A stretch of DNA of 64,000 nt, from NCBI GenBank assembly GCA_963825255.1, contig CAWGSF010000003.1:124001-188000 (forward strand), given 5' to 3'. Positions within the stretch are counted from its first letter, which is position 1; each line of letters opens with the position of its first letter. A model generated the notes under the pieces. That model worked only from the letters and a program-made list of their open reading frames with translations, was not told the DNA's origin and did not search any database. The DNA comes from JAIBJN01 sp963825255. GTDB taxonomy: Bacteria; Actinomycetota; Thermoleophilia; Gaiellales; Gaiellaceae. Made by a program: the position numbers and the translations under genes. Positions 9,950-20,765 of this stretch are shown here, one piece after another.

Positions 9950-10889
9950 ATGGCGACGCAGGACGTCACCGCAGGCGCGCAGCCGGAGGCGATCCGGCTG
10001 CGCGCCGAGCGGCGCCGGTGGGGCGAGGTCGCCGTCAAGGGCATTCTCGCCCTGTGCGCTCTCGTCTCGGTGGCGACGACGATCGGGATCATCATCGCCT
10101 TGCTCGTGCCGTCGATCGAGTTCTTCCGCGAGGTCTCGATCGTCGACTTCTTCTCAGGCGACAGGTGGGCGCCGCTCTTCGAGCCGGCCTCCTTCGGCGT
10201 CCGGCCGCTTCTTGTCGGAACGCTCGTCGTCACCTTCTGGGCGTGTGTCGTCTGTCTCCCCTGCGGTCTCGGTGCCGCGATCTACATGAGCGAGTACGCG
10301 CGTCCGCGCGTCCGCAACATCCTCAAGCCAGCGCTCGAGACGCTCGCCGGGATCCCGACGGTCGTCTTCGGGTTCTTCGCTCTGACGTTCTTCACGCCGC
10401 TCCTCCAGGACCTCGGCACCGGCGTCGGCGTGTTCAACGTCCTCTCGGCCGGGCTCGTGGTCGGGCATCATGCTCATTCCCGTCGTCGCCTCGGTCTCGG
10501 AGGATGCCATGGCCGCCGTCCCGCAGGACCTCCGCGACGGCGCCTACGCGCTCGGCTCGACGCGCCTGCAGGTCTCGACCCGGATCGTCGTGCCGGCCGC
10601 GATCTCCGGCATCATCGCCAGCTTCGTGCTGGCGATCTCCCGCGCGATCGGCGAGACGATGATCGTCCTCATCGCCGCCGGCGGGATCGCCCAGATCACC
10701 TTCGACCCGCGGGAGCAGGCCCAGACGATGACCGCCTTCATCGGGGCGACGGGTATCGGCGACGTCCCCACGGGCTCGATCGAGTACAAGACGATCTTCG
10801 CGGTCGGCCTCACCCTCTTCGTGATCACGTTCGTCATGAACATGATCTCGATCCGCCTGGTGCGGAAGTTCCGGGAGATCTACGAATGA
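9950..10889 (+). CDS. pstC: Phosphate ABC permease PstC, apparent frameshift
   Basis: Membrane subunit of the high-affinity phosphate importer, about 312 residues with six predicted membrane segments. The EAA-loop region SEDAMAAVPQDLRDGAYALG and the following LQVSTRIVVPAAISGIIASF are typical. One extra base near 10466 (in GTCGGGCATC) breaks the frame just before IMLIPVVAS. Translation resumes in the expected PstC sequence. The stop overlaps the pstA start as ATGA. Confidence 0.93.
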
Positions 10890-11761
10890 GCGTCCCTGCC
10901 GAGACCCTCGGACGCCGCTCGCACGGCGACCGCGTCCGCGGGACCGCGTTCTACGTCCTGCTCCTCGTCTCGGTCACGATCGGCTTTCTCGTCCTCGGAA
11001 TCCTTCTCGTCGACGTGTTCCGGAAGGGAATCGGCTACATCGACCCGACGCTCTTCAACGAGCCGAACTCCTCCGACCCGAACAAGGCGGGAGCGGGGCC
11101 GGCGATCCGCGGGACGATCTACATGATGGTCCTGCTCCTCGTCCTGGTCGTGCCGATCGGCGTCGGCACCGCGCTCTACCTCGAGGAGTACGCGAACCGC
11201 GAGCGCTGGTACAACCGGCTGCTCGAGATCAACATCCAGAACCTCGCCGCCGTGCCGTCGATCGTCTACGGGATCCTCGGGCTCGCCTTCCTCGTCCGCG
11301 GCATCGGGCTCGGGCGGGTGCTCCTGGCGGGCGCCCTCATCCTCACCCTGCTCGTGCCTCCCGACCGTGGTCGTCGCGAGCCGCGAGGCGATCCGCGCCG
11401 TCCCGGACTCGATCCGCCAGGGCGCCTACGCCCTCGGCGCGACGCAGTGGCAGGTCATCTGGCGCCAGGTCCTGCCGGCGGCGATCCCCGGCATCGCCAC
11501 GGGGGCGATCCTCGCGCTCGCGCGGGCGATCGGCGAGACGGCGCCACTCCTCCTCGTCGGCGCGCTCACCTACGTCGCCGTGAACCCGACGCTCTCGGCT
11601 CGTTCACGGCCCTGCCCGTGCAGATCTACCAGTGGATCGAGCGGCCGCAGGAGGAGTTCCGGCTCCTGGCGGCAGCCGGGATCATCGTGCTCCTCGTGAT
11701 CCTCCTGACCATGAACGCCCTCGCGATCGTCCTCCGCAACCGCTACCAAAGAAGATGGTGA
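10886..11761 (+). CDS. pstA: Phosphate ABC permease PstA, two apparent frameshifts
   Basis: Second membrane subunit of the Pst importer, about 291 residues. The EAA loop (ASREAIRAVPDSIRQGAYAL) lies in a frame entered by one extra base near 11357. The original frame is regained near 11600 by a one-base loss, just before GSFTALPVQIYQW. The C-terminus has the last membrane helix and the basic tail RNRYQRRW. Begins within the pstC stop and ends one base into pstB. Confidence 0.93.
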   Translation: MSVPAETLGRRSHGDRVRGTAFYVLLLVSVTIGFLVLGILLVDVFRKGIGYIDPTLFNEPNSSDPNKAGAGPAIRGTIYMMVLLLVLVVPIGVGTALYLEEYANRERWYNRLLEINIQNLAAVPSIVYGILGLAFLVRGIGLGRVLLAGALILTLLVPPDRGRREPRGDPRRPGLDPPGRLRPRRDAVAGHLAPGPAGGDPRHRHGGDPRARAGDRRDGATPPRRRAHLRRREPDALGSFTALPVQIYQWIERPQEEFRLLAAAGIIVLLVILLTMNALAIVLRNRYQRRW

Positions 11762-12643
11762 TGTCCGACATGGAAAGCGCCCCTGCCGCACCTGTCAAAA
11801 TCGCCGGCGTGGACGAGAAGCTCCTCGCCGAGCGCCAGCAGGCGAGCGTCGTCGGCCCGCCGCGAGGTGCTCTTCGACGTCGACGACCTGACGGTCTCGC
11901 TACGGCGGCGTCCCGGCGCTCAAGGGAGTCTCGCTCGAGATCTACAAGAACTTCGTCACCGCCTTCATCGGGCCCTCGGGCTGCGGGAAGAGCACGTTCA
12001 TCCGCTGCTTCAACCGCATGAACGACCTGATCCCGAGCGGCGGCCGTCGAGGGCAGCGATCCTCTACCACGGCGCCGACCTCTACGGCCGCGAGGTCGAC
12101 CCGGTCGAGGTGCGGAAGCGAATCGGGATGGTCTTCCAGAAGCCGAACCCGTTTCCGAAGTCGATCTACGACAACGTCGCCTTCGGCCCGCGCGTCCTCG
12201 GCTGGAAGAAGGACCTCGACGAGCGCGTCGAGCGCGCGCTCCGCCACGCGGCGCTCTGGGACGAGGTCAAGAACCGGCTGAAGGCGAGCGCCTACAGCCT
12301 CTCGGGCGGCCAGCAGCAGCGCCTCTGCATCGCCAGGTGCCTCGCCGTCGAGCCCGACGTGCTCCTCATGGACGAGCCGGCCTCGGCCCTCGACCCGATC
12401 TCGACGACGGCGATCGAGGACCTCATGCACCAGCTGAAGACCGAGTACACGATCGTGATCGTCACGCACAACATGCAGCAGGCGGCGCGGGTCGCCGACA
12501 TGACCGCGTTCTTCAGCGTCGAGGTCGACGAGGAGCGCGACCATCGCACGGGCGTCCTCGTCGAGTACGACCAGACGCCGACGATCTTCACCAACCCGTC
12601 CGACAAGCGGACGGAGGACTACGTCACGGGGCGATTCGGATGA
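11761..12643 (+). CDS. pstB: Phosphate ABC ATPase PstB, several apparent frameshifts
   Basis: ATP-binding subunit of the Pst importer. Reading across four inferred one-base insertions (about 11860, 11900, 12042 and 12057) gives a product of about 292 residues. It has Walker A GPSGCGKST, signature LSGGQQQR, Walker B VLLMDEPAS and H-loop IVTHNM. The PstB hallmark FQKPNPFPKSIYDNVAFG is intact. The start overlaps the pstA stop by one base. A second ATG three codons on is possible. Its stop overlaps phoU as ATGA. Confidence 0.92.
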
Positions 12644-13330
12644 GGGTCACGCTCCAGGAAGAGCTCGACCAGCTCGAGGCCTCGCTCCAGGAGGAGGGCG
12701 CCCTCGTGCTGCGCGCGCTGCGCGGCTGCCTGAACGCGCCTCGAGCAGTCCGACGTCGAGCTCGCGGACGAGGTGATCGGGTTCGACGACGAGATCGATG
12801 CGGTCTACCTCTCGATCGAGGAGGGCATCCAGTCGCTTCTTGCCCGCCAGACGCCCGTCGCCGTCGACCTGCGCCTCGTGCTCGCCATCCTCCACAACAA
12901 CCTCCACCTCGAGCGCATGGCCGACTACTGCGTGACCATCGCGAAGCTGACGAAGCTCTCGGTCAACGTGGCGCACGACGAGACCATCCTCGAGGGCTTC
13001 GAGGAGATGGGGAGCCGAGCGGAGGAGATGATCCGCGTCGCGCTCGACTCCTTCCGCGACCGCAACGTCACGCACGCCGAGTCGCTGGTCGACCTCGACG
13101 AGATGATCGACCGCGCCAACCGCCGGGTCGTCGGGCACGTCCTCTCGCTCGGGAGTGATCCGGGGCTTCGGGAATGGGGCCTCCGCATGATCCTCGTCTC
13201 CCGCTGCCTCGAGCGGATCGGCGACCACGCCGTCGACATCGGCGAGCAGACGGCCTTCCTCGTCACCGGGGAGTTCCGGGAGTTCACCGACGCCTCGCAC
13301 GACCCGCGCACGACGCCGCGGGATCTCTGA
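12640..13330 (+). CDS. phoU: Phosphate signalling protein PhoU, apparent frameshift
   Basis: Two-repeat helical protein of about 230 residues that links Pst to the histidine kinase and keeps the Pho regulon off when phosphate is ample. Both metal-cluster motifs are present: DDEIDAVYLSIEE in repeat one and LVDLDEMIDRANRRV in repeat two, with IGDHAVDIGE near the C-terminus. One extra C near 12739 (GCG-C-CTC) shifts the frame after residue 33. Last gene of the pst operon. Confidence 0.93.
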
Positions 13331-13339
13331 CAGCGCCCG

Positions 13340-13364
13340 CACAAGTAACAGACTGTTACTTGTG
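13340..13364. promoter_or_regulatory. Perfect 25-bp palindrome between phoU and phosphoesterase
   Basis: The arms CACAAGTAACAG and CTGTTACTTGTG are exact reverse complements around a single central A. The site is strikingly AT-richer than its surroundings. It begins nine bases after the phoU stop and ends 26 bases before the next start. There is no T-tract and a one-base spacer makes a terminator unlikely. I read it as an operator for a dimeric repressor, though a short hairpin cannot be excluded. Confidence 0.6.
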
Positions 13365-13390
13365 ACCGGCCGCCGTGCTAGAAGGATGGG

Positions 13391-14228
13391 GTGACCCGAC
13401 GCGCCGCCGTCGCGCTCGCACTCGTCGCGCTCGTCGCAGCGTCACCGGCGGCGGCGACACCGGGATCCTCGCCATCGGCGACTTCGGCGTCGGCGGGCGC
13501 TCCGAGCGGCGGACCGGCGCGGCGGTCGAGCGGTTCGCCGCCCGCCACGTGACCGATGCGCTCGTCACGCTCGGTGACAACGACTACACCGAGAGCCCGC
13601 CCGCGTTCCGCCGCAACTGGCGCGACTCGTTCGGCTGGGCCGCCGCGGCCGGGCTGACCGTCGCCGGGACGCTCGGCAACCACGACGTTCGGGTCGACGG
13701 AGGGCGCTACGAGTTCGGGCTCCTCGACATGCCGCGCCGCTACTACACGCGGACGGTCGGCGACGTCGCGCTCTTCGTCGTCGACTCGAACCGGATCGGG
13801 GATCGGGAGCGGCGCTGGCTCTCCCGCGCGCTCGGCGCCGCGACGGCTCCGTGGAAGGTCGTCCTCCTCCACCATCCGGCGTTCAGCTGCGGCGGCTACG
13901 TCGGAGACGCGCGCGTCCGCCGCCGGCTCGTGCCGATCTTCGAGCGGAAGGGCGTCGACCTCGTGCTCGCCGGCCACGACCACAACTACCAGCGGTTCGC
14001 GCGCCGGCGCGGCGTCACCTACGTCGTCCACGGAGGCGGCGGTCAACGGCTCTATCCCCTCACGCGCTGCCCGGGCTGGTTCCCCGGCGCGTGGCCGCGC
14101 GCGAGACCCGCGGCTGGCTCTACCTCCGTGCGACCTCCGCCGAGCTCCGCGTCCAGGCGATCGGTCGCCACGGCGGCGTCCACGACCGCTTCGTGCTTCG
14201 CCATATACCCCTAGTGGGTATATACTGA
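13391..14228 (+). CDS. Secreted calcineurin-like metallophosphoesterase, apparent frameshifts
   Basis: Purple-acid-phosphatase-like enzyme of about 278 residues. The GTG start gives a clean signal peptide, basic MTRR then an Ala/Val/Leu core ending SPAAA. This frame must shift near 13450 to reach the first metal motif GDFGVGG. Further ligands follow: LGDNDY, GNHDVR, LHHPAFS and GHDHNYQR. A second shift near 14086 restores the C-terminus, which overlaps the copA operator. Export plus position after phoU suggests scavenging of organic phosphate; that role is inferred. Confidence 0.82.
14203..14223 (+). promoter_or_regulatory. CsoR-type operator in the copA promoter
   Basis: Perfect inverted repeat ATATACCC-CTAGT-GGGTATAT. 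CsoR sites in other bacteria are GC-centred repeats flanked by TA-rich ends of this kind. A TATACT hexamer at 14221-14226 overlaps the right arm and could be the -10 element, putting transcription at about the copA GTG. Repressor binding would block the core promoter. csoR itself is two genes downstream in the same operon, so the circuit would be autoregulated. Confidence 0.75.
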
Positions 14229-14232
14229 CCGT

Positions 14233-16335
<2,103 letters not shown>

Positions 16336-16339
<4 letters not shown>

Positions 16340-16628
16340 CCCACGGCTACGTCGAGGACAAGGACGCCCTCGTCAAGCGCCTGCACCGGATCGAGGGCCA
16401 GGTGCGCGGGATCGAGCGGATGGTCGAGGACGACCGCTACTGCATCGACATCCTCACGCAGATCTCGGCGGTGAAGACCGCGCTCGAGTCGCTGGCGCTT
16501 CAAGCTCCTCGACGAGCACGTGCGCCACTGCGTCGCCGGCGCGCTCGTCTCGGGCGACGAGGCTGACGCTGCAGGCGAAGACCGGCGAGCTGCTCGAGGC
16601 GGTGCAGCGCTTCTCGCGGACGCGCTAG
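16336..16628 (+). CDS. csoR: Copper-sensing repressor CsoR, apparent frameshifts
   Basis: All-helical DUF156 repressor of about 96 residues, read across two inferred insertions near 16500 and 16561. The copper ligands Cys-His-Cys are visible as CIDILTQI, then HVRHC in the second helix. The N-terminal LHRIEGQVRGIERMV is characteristic. AGGGAGG precedes the ATG by seven bases. Its stop shares a CTAG tetramer with the convergent membrane-protein gene. It should repress its own operon through the repeat at 14203-14223. Confidence 0.9.
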
Positions 16629-16987
16629 ACCCCCGAGGCGTCCTCCAGCGGGTGGTGGCGCCCGTGGTAGGAGATGAGGGTGCAGAGGAGCCCCGTGAGC
16701 GCGACCCCGGGCCCCACCTCGAGCAGCAGGCGGGCCTCGTCCGAGCGCTCGACCCCGGTGACGAGCCCGCCGACGCAGATCCAGACCGCCGAGAGGATCG
16801 GCGCGAGGAGCAGGAGGATCACCGCCCGGTCGTGCCACGGCCTCCCGCGCTTCGTCCAGAGGACGTAGTCGACGACGGCGAGAACGAGAATCACGAGCGC
16901 GGGAAGAATGCCGGTGAGCGCCTCGCCCGACGCGATCGCGACCCAGAGGGCGAGGGCGACTGCTCCGAGCGTCAGGTAGCGAGGCAC
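16625..16987 (-). CDS. Small membrane protein, unknown family
   Basis: A 120-residue product with three to four hydrophobic segments (about residues 5-25, 28-45, 57-75 and 90-108) and a His-rich tail (YHGRHHP). GTG start. It overlaps the 3' end of the MMPL gene by 16 bases and is likely co-transcribed with it. Its stop overlaps csoR on the opposite strand. I do not recognise the family. Confidence 0.65.
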   Translation of the reverse strand: MPRYLTLGAVALALWVAIASGEALTGILPALVILVLAVVDYVLWTKRGRPWHDRAVILLLLAPILSAVWICVGGLVTGVERSDEARLLLEVGPGVALTGLLCTLISYHGRHHPLEDASGV

Positions 16988-19191
16988 GCGGGGGCTAGGA
17001 GCGCCGCGCCGGCGGCCGGCTGCGACGTCACGTCCTCACGGCCCTCGACGTGGACGTCAGGGAGCCAGGAGAGCCACGACGGCAGGTACCAGTTCCAGCG
17101 TCCCAGCAGCGTCATCGTCGCAGGGACGACCACCGAGCGGATGATCGTCGCGTCGATGAAGAGCGCGACGGCGATCCCGAAGCCCATCTGCTGGAACATG
17201 ACCAGGTCTCCCCGGGCGAAGCCGGCGAACACGGCGATGATGATCAGCGCGGCGCCCGTGATCAGGCGAGCCGTCGACCCCACGCCGAAGGAGACCGCGT
17301 CGTCGTTGTCGCCCGTCTGCGAGTAGCGCTCGCGGATGCGGCTCAGAAGGAAGACCTGGTAGTCCATCGAGAGCCCGAAGAGCACGGCGAAGAGGAAGAG
17401 CGGCACCCACGCCTCGATGATGTCCACCTGCTGGAAGCCGAGAAGCTCGTTGCCGACGCCCTTGACGAACACGAGGACGAGCAGCCCGTAGGCCGCCCCG
17501 ACCGAGAGCAGGTTCATGGCGATGGCGGTCGCGGGACGACGATCGAGCGGAAGGCGAGCGTCAGCAGGACGAAGCTCAACCCGAGGACGAAGACGAGCAC
17601 GATCGGCAGCCATGCGTCCATGACGTCGTAGTAGTCGACCTCCTCGGCCGTGTTCCCGCCGACGAACGCCCGGGCGCCCGAGCCGGCGAGCGCCTGCGGG
17701 ACCACGTCGCTGCGAAGCTCCCGCACCGCGGCGACCGCTGCCGGCGAGACCGAGTCTCCCGCGACCGGGACGGTGATGACCTCGATGGCGCCGTCCGGGC
17801 TCGTCTCGGTCGTCGGGGTGCCGAAGATGTCGCGCTGCCCGAGCTCGTCCTCGAGCCGCGCGACCGCGTCCTGCACCTCGGGCGAGGCCGTGTCGCCCTC
17901 CACGACGATCCGGACCGGGTCGGTGGTCTGTCCCGGGAACTCGCGGTTCAGGAGCAGGAAGCCCTTCTTCGACTCGAACCGGTCGGGAAGGGTGCTGATC
18001 CCGGCCGTGCCGGAGTCGAGCGAGAGCGCAGGGACGGCCGCCGCGAGCAGGAGCGCGACCGCCGCGACGAGGCTCACCACGGGTCTGCGCATGACGGCCC
18101 GCACGATCCGGCCCCAGAAGCGGCTCTCGGAGCCGGCTGTGGCCCTGCTGAAGAACGGCACGGGCAGCGAGTCGATGCGGTCGCCGAGCAGGCTGATGAC
18201 GGCCGGGAGCAGCGTCAGCGCCGCGACGACCGAGACGATCCCGACGAGGATCGCGCCGGTGGCCAGGCTTCGCATGATCGTGTTGGGGACGAGCACGAGG
18301 CCGGTCATCGCGAGGACGAACGCGGCCCCGCTGAAGAGGACGGCCCGGCTGGCGGTTGCCCCTGCGGTGCCGATCGCGTCGAGCTTCTCCCGGCCTCCCG
18401 CCCGGCTCTCGCGGAAGCGGCTGAGGATGAACAGGGAGTAGTCGATCCCGAGGGCGAGGCCCATGCCGAAGATCATGTTCGTGACGAAGACGGAGAGGTC
18501 GAACACCTGACCGACGATCGCCGTGAGCGCCAAGCGCGACGAAGATCGCGAGAAGGGCGAGGACGAGCGGGATGATCCCGGCGACGACCGCGCCGAAGAC
18601 GAGCAGGAGGACGATCAGCGCAGCGGGGGCGCCGAAGAAGAGCTCGCCCTTCTGCAGGTCCTCTTCGGAGAGCTTGTTGAAGTCCTCGTCGATCGTCAGA
18701 TCGCCCGTGATGGCAGCCTCGACGCCGGGCTGCTCGTCGAGCGCCTTGACCGCGTCGATGACGTCTCCGAGGCGGCCCTCGTTGCGGCCGAGCCCGACGA
18801 GGACGGCCGTCGCGCTGCCGTCCGCGGCGTCGAGCCGTTCCTGCCCCTCGTCCGCGGACGTGACGACGGTGGCCGCCCCGAGACGACGCAGCTCGTCGGC
18901 GAAGCCCTGAACGCGCCCGCGATCCACCCGACCGTCTCCGAAGGAGATGACGACGACCTCGGTCACCCCCTGGGCGGGATCGTCCGACGACGGCGGGAGG
19001 TGTTGCGCGATCAGCTCCTCGGCGTGCTTCGAGTCGGTCGGGGACGTGACCTCGCCCTCGGTCGTGAGGGTGTCCCCGAGGAAGAGGGAGACGATGACGA
19101 GCGAGGCGACCACCGTTCCGATCCAGAGCCCGACCGTGCGCCACGGACGGCGGGCCGACGCGCGGGCGAGCGATTCCGTGGAGAGGCTCAC
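16972..19191 (-). CDS. MMPL/RND-family transporter, two apparent frameshifts
   Basis: Large membrane protein of about 739 residues with the duplicated MMPL layout: an N-terminal helix, an extracytoplasmic domain, five or six helices, then the same again. Typical motifs are GLALGIDYSLFILSRFRE in the first half and GLSMDYQVFLLSRIRE in the second, where the buried Asp-Tyr carries proton coupling. The frame is broken near 18534 (one extra G) and 17533 (one lost G); the two cancel. GTG start. Possible substrates are lipids or hydrophobic drugs; none can be assigned. Confidence 0.85.
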   Translation of the reverse strand: MSLSTESLARASARRPWRTVGLWIGTVVASLVIVSLFLGDTLTTEGEVTSPTDSKHAEELIAQHLPPSSDDPAQGVTEVVVISFGDGRVDRGRVQGFADELRRLGAATVVTSADEGQERLDAADGSATAVLVGLGRNEGRLGDVIDAVKALDEQPGVEAAITGDLTIDEDFNKLSEEDLQKGELFFGAPAALIVLLLVFGAVVAGIIPLVLALLAIFVALGAHGDRRSGVRPLRLRHEHDLRHGPRPRDRLLPVHPQPLPREPGGRPGEARRDRHRRGNRQPGRPLQRGRVRPRDDRPRARPQHDHAKPGHRRDPRRDRLGRRGADAAPGRHQPARRPHRLAARAVLQQGHSRLREPLLGPDRAGRHAQTRGEPRRGGRAPARGGRPCALARLRHGRDQHPSRPVRVEEGLPAPEPRVPGTDHRPGPDRRGGRHGLARGAGRGRAARGRARAARHLRHPDDRDEPGRRHRGHHRPGRGRLGLAGSGRRGAGASQRRGPAGARRLGRPGVRRREHGRGGRLLRRHGRMAADRARLRPRVELRPADARLPLDRRPATAIAMNLLSVGAAYGLLVLVFVKGVGNELLGFQQVDIIEAWVPLFLFAVLFGLSMDYQVFLLSRIRERYSQTGDNDDAVSFGVGSTARLITGAALIIIAVFAGFARGDLVMFQQMGFGIAVALFIDATIIRSVVVPATMTLLGRWNWYLPSWLSWLPDVHVEGREDVTSQPAAGAALLAPACLAT

Positions 19192-19251
19192 GCGCGCGAC
19201 GCTACCCCCTCGAAGACGTGGGCGCCAACCGCCGCCGTGTAGGGTGCCGCC

Positions 19252-19665
19252 GTGCTCGCGATCACGGCCGGTCGGTTCCGCTTCACCGCGCGCCTGGAGG
19301 AGACCGCCGCGCCGAGGACGATCGCCGCTCTGCGGACGCTGCTCCCGCTCCGCAGCCACCTCGTGCAGGCGCGCTGGAGCGGCGAGTCCGCCTGGGTGCC
19401 GATGGGCTGGGACGTCGACCTCGGCCTCGGGCCCGAGAACGCCAACAGCTACCCGGCCGCCGGCGAGCTCCTCCTCTACCCTGGCGGGCTCTCGGAGGTC
19501 GAGATCCTCTTTCCCTACGGCGCCACCTGCTTCGCGAGCAAGATGGGCCAGCTCGCGGGCAACCACTTCGCCACGATCGGGGAGGGGCGCGACCAGCTCT
19601 CCGAGTTCGGGCGCGTCATCCTCTGGGAGGGCGCGCAGGAGATCGTCTTCGAGGAGACCTCCTAG
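19252..19665 (+). CDS. DUF3830 cyclophilin-like protein
   Basis: A 137-residue protein with the compact beta-barrel pattern of the DUF3830/cyclophilin-like family. It has ETAAPRTIAALRTLLPLRS near the N-terminus and GDVDLGLGPENANSYPAAGELL-like central strands. Members often lie beside hydrolase or transport genes, and their biochemical role is unclear. The GTG start at 19252 is the first of the frame. It stands 60 bases from the divergent MMPL gene and ends in a CTAG shared with hisA. Confidence 0.7.
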   Translation: MLAITAGRFRFTARLEETAAPRTIAALRTLLPLRSHLVQARWSGESAWVPMGWDVDLGLGPENANSYPAAGELLLYPGGLSEVEILFPYGATCFASKMGQLAGNHFATIGEGRDQLSEFGRVILWEGAQEIVFEETS

Positions 19666-20409
19666 CCCTCGGGGAGCGACGACCGCTCCCTCCAGGAGCG
19701 CCCGCCCGACCACCGCCCCTTCGAGCCCGAGCGCCGCCAGCGCGTTCAGATCGCCCTCCGAGCGGACGCCGCCCGCCGCGAGGACGGGCAGCCCGGAGAC
19801 GTCGCGCACACGCCCCAGCAGGCCGAGATCGGGGCCGGCGAGGGTCCCGTCCCGCTCGACCGCGGTGCAGAGGAGCCGCTCGACGCCGGACTCCGCACAG
19901 CGCGCCGCGAGGTCCTCCGGCGGGACGCCCGTCGAGCGCGTCCAGCCGGACACGACCACGCCCCCGCCCCGGACGTCCACGGCGACGACGAGACGCTCGC
20001 CGAGCGCGGACACGAGCTCGTCGAGAGCGCTCGGGCCCGCGAGCGCAGCCGTCCCGACGACGACCCGGGCGACTCCGACGGTCAGAAGCGCCTCGGCGTC
20101 GGCCGGGGAGCGAATGCCGCCCGAGACCTGCACCGGGACCGGGTGCGCGGCGCGCGCCAGCAGGGCGACGAGCTCGGGCCGGATCCGACCCGACCGCGCG
20201 CCGTCGAGATCCACGACGTGCAGGAACGGCGGGCGCGCCGCGGCGAACCGAGCGGCGAGCGCGACCGGATTCCCCCCGCGCGCGACGACGTGGCCGGGCT
20301 CCCCGCGGCGCAGCCGCACCGCCTCGGTCCCGGAAACGTCGACCGCGGGAATCACCTGGAAACCCGGGTGCTCCTTCTCTTCCCTCCGCCCCTTCGTCTG
20401 CACCGCCAT
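19662..20409 (-). CDS. hisA: ProFAR isomerase HisA, stop reached through an apparent frameshift
   Basis: Histidine-pathway TIM-barrel isomerase of about 249 residues. Both half-barrel Asp regions are present (VIPAVDVSG, here with Asp in the DVSG loop, and AVDVRGGGVVVSGW), plus the phosphate loops GGIRS and AAGGVRS. The frame has no stop where the family ends and would run on antisense through the next two genes. One extra base at GGG-C-TAG, about 19666, would give the expected end at a TAG overlapping the DUF3830 stop. It is divergent from the rest of the his operon. Confidence 0.87.
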
Positions 20410-20418
20410 GTTAACATG
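20407..20418. promoter_or_regulatory. Palindrome in the divergent hisA/his-operon promoter
   Basis: Perfect 12-bp palindrome CATGTTAACATG, overlapping the hisA start codon and immediately before the AT-rich TGATAATAT that probably holds the -10 of the rightward operon. A repressor bound here could block both directions. The neighbouring TrpR/YerC-like gene is the obvious candidate. Binding is not shown by sequence alone. Confidence 0.45.
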
Positions 20419-20453
20419 ATAATATGCCGTCACGAAGGACGCCGGCACTGAGA

Positions 20454-20765
20454 ATGGCAGAGCGATCACACCCATGGCGAACGCCCCAGATGGAGGACCT
20501 GTTCGCGGCGATCCTCACCCTCGAGTCGGAGGAGGAGGCGGGGCGCTTCTTCCGCGACCTCTGCACCCTGAGCGAGCTCCAGGCGATGGCACACCGCTGG
20601 GAGGTGGCGAAGCTCCTCGACCGCGGGCTCCCCTACCAGGAGATCAGCGCCGAGACGGGCGGGTCGACGACGACGGTGACGCGGGTCGCGCACTGGCTCC
20701 GCCACGGCGAGGGCGGCTACCGGCTGGCGCTCGAGCGGCGGAATCGACTCTCCCCGACCGGCTGA
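20454..20765 (+). CDS. YerC/YecD-family TrpR-like regulator
   Basis: A 103-residue helical DNA-binding protein of the TrpR superfamily. Diagnostic sequence: LFRDLCT-like FFRDLCTLSELQAMAHRWEV, then a helix-turn-helix in LPYQEISAETGGSTTTVTRV and the tail LRHGEGGY. Located first in the his operon, it probably controls histidine genes. The start at 20454 leaves a short leader after TAATAT; an ATG at 20424 would add ten residues. Its stop overlaps the hisG start. The regulatory target is inferred from position. Confidence 0.8.
   Translation: MAERSHPWRTPQMEDLFAAILTLESEEEAGRFFRDLCTLSELQAMAHRWEVAKLLDRGLPYQEISAETGGSTTTVTRVAHWLRHGEGGYRLALERRNRLSPTG

Noticed and set aside
16972..20475. A minus-strand frame that would fuse HisA to the MMPL transporter
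   Set aside because: The middle part is antisense to the DUF3830 gene and has no family-like sequence. It is better explained by one indel that hides the HisA stop.
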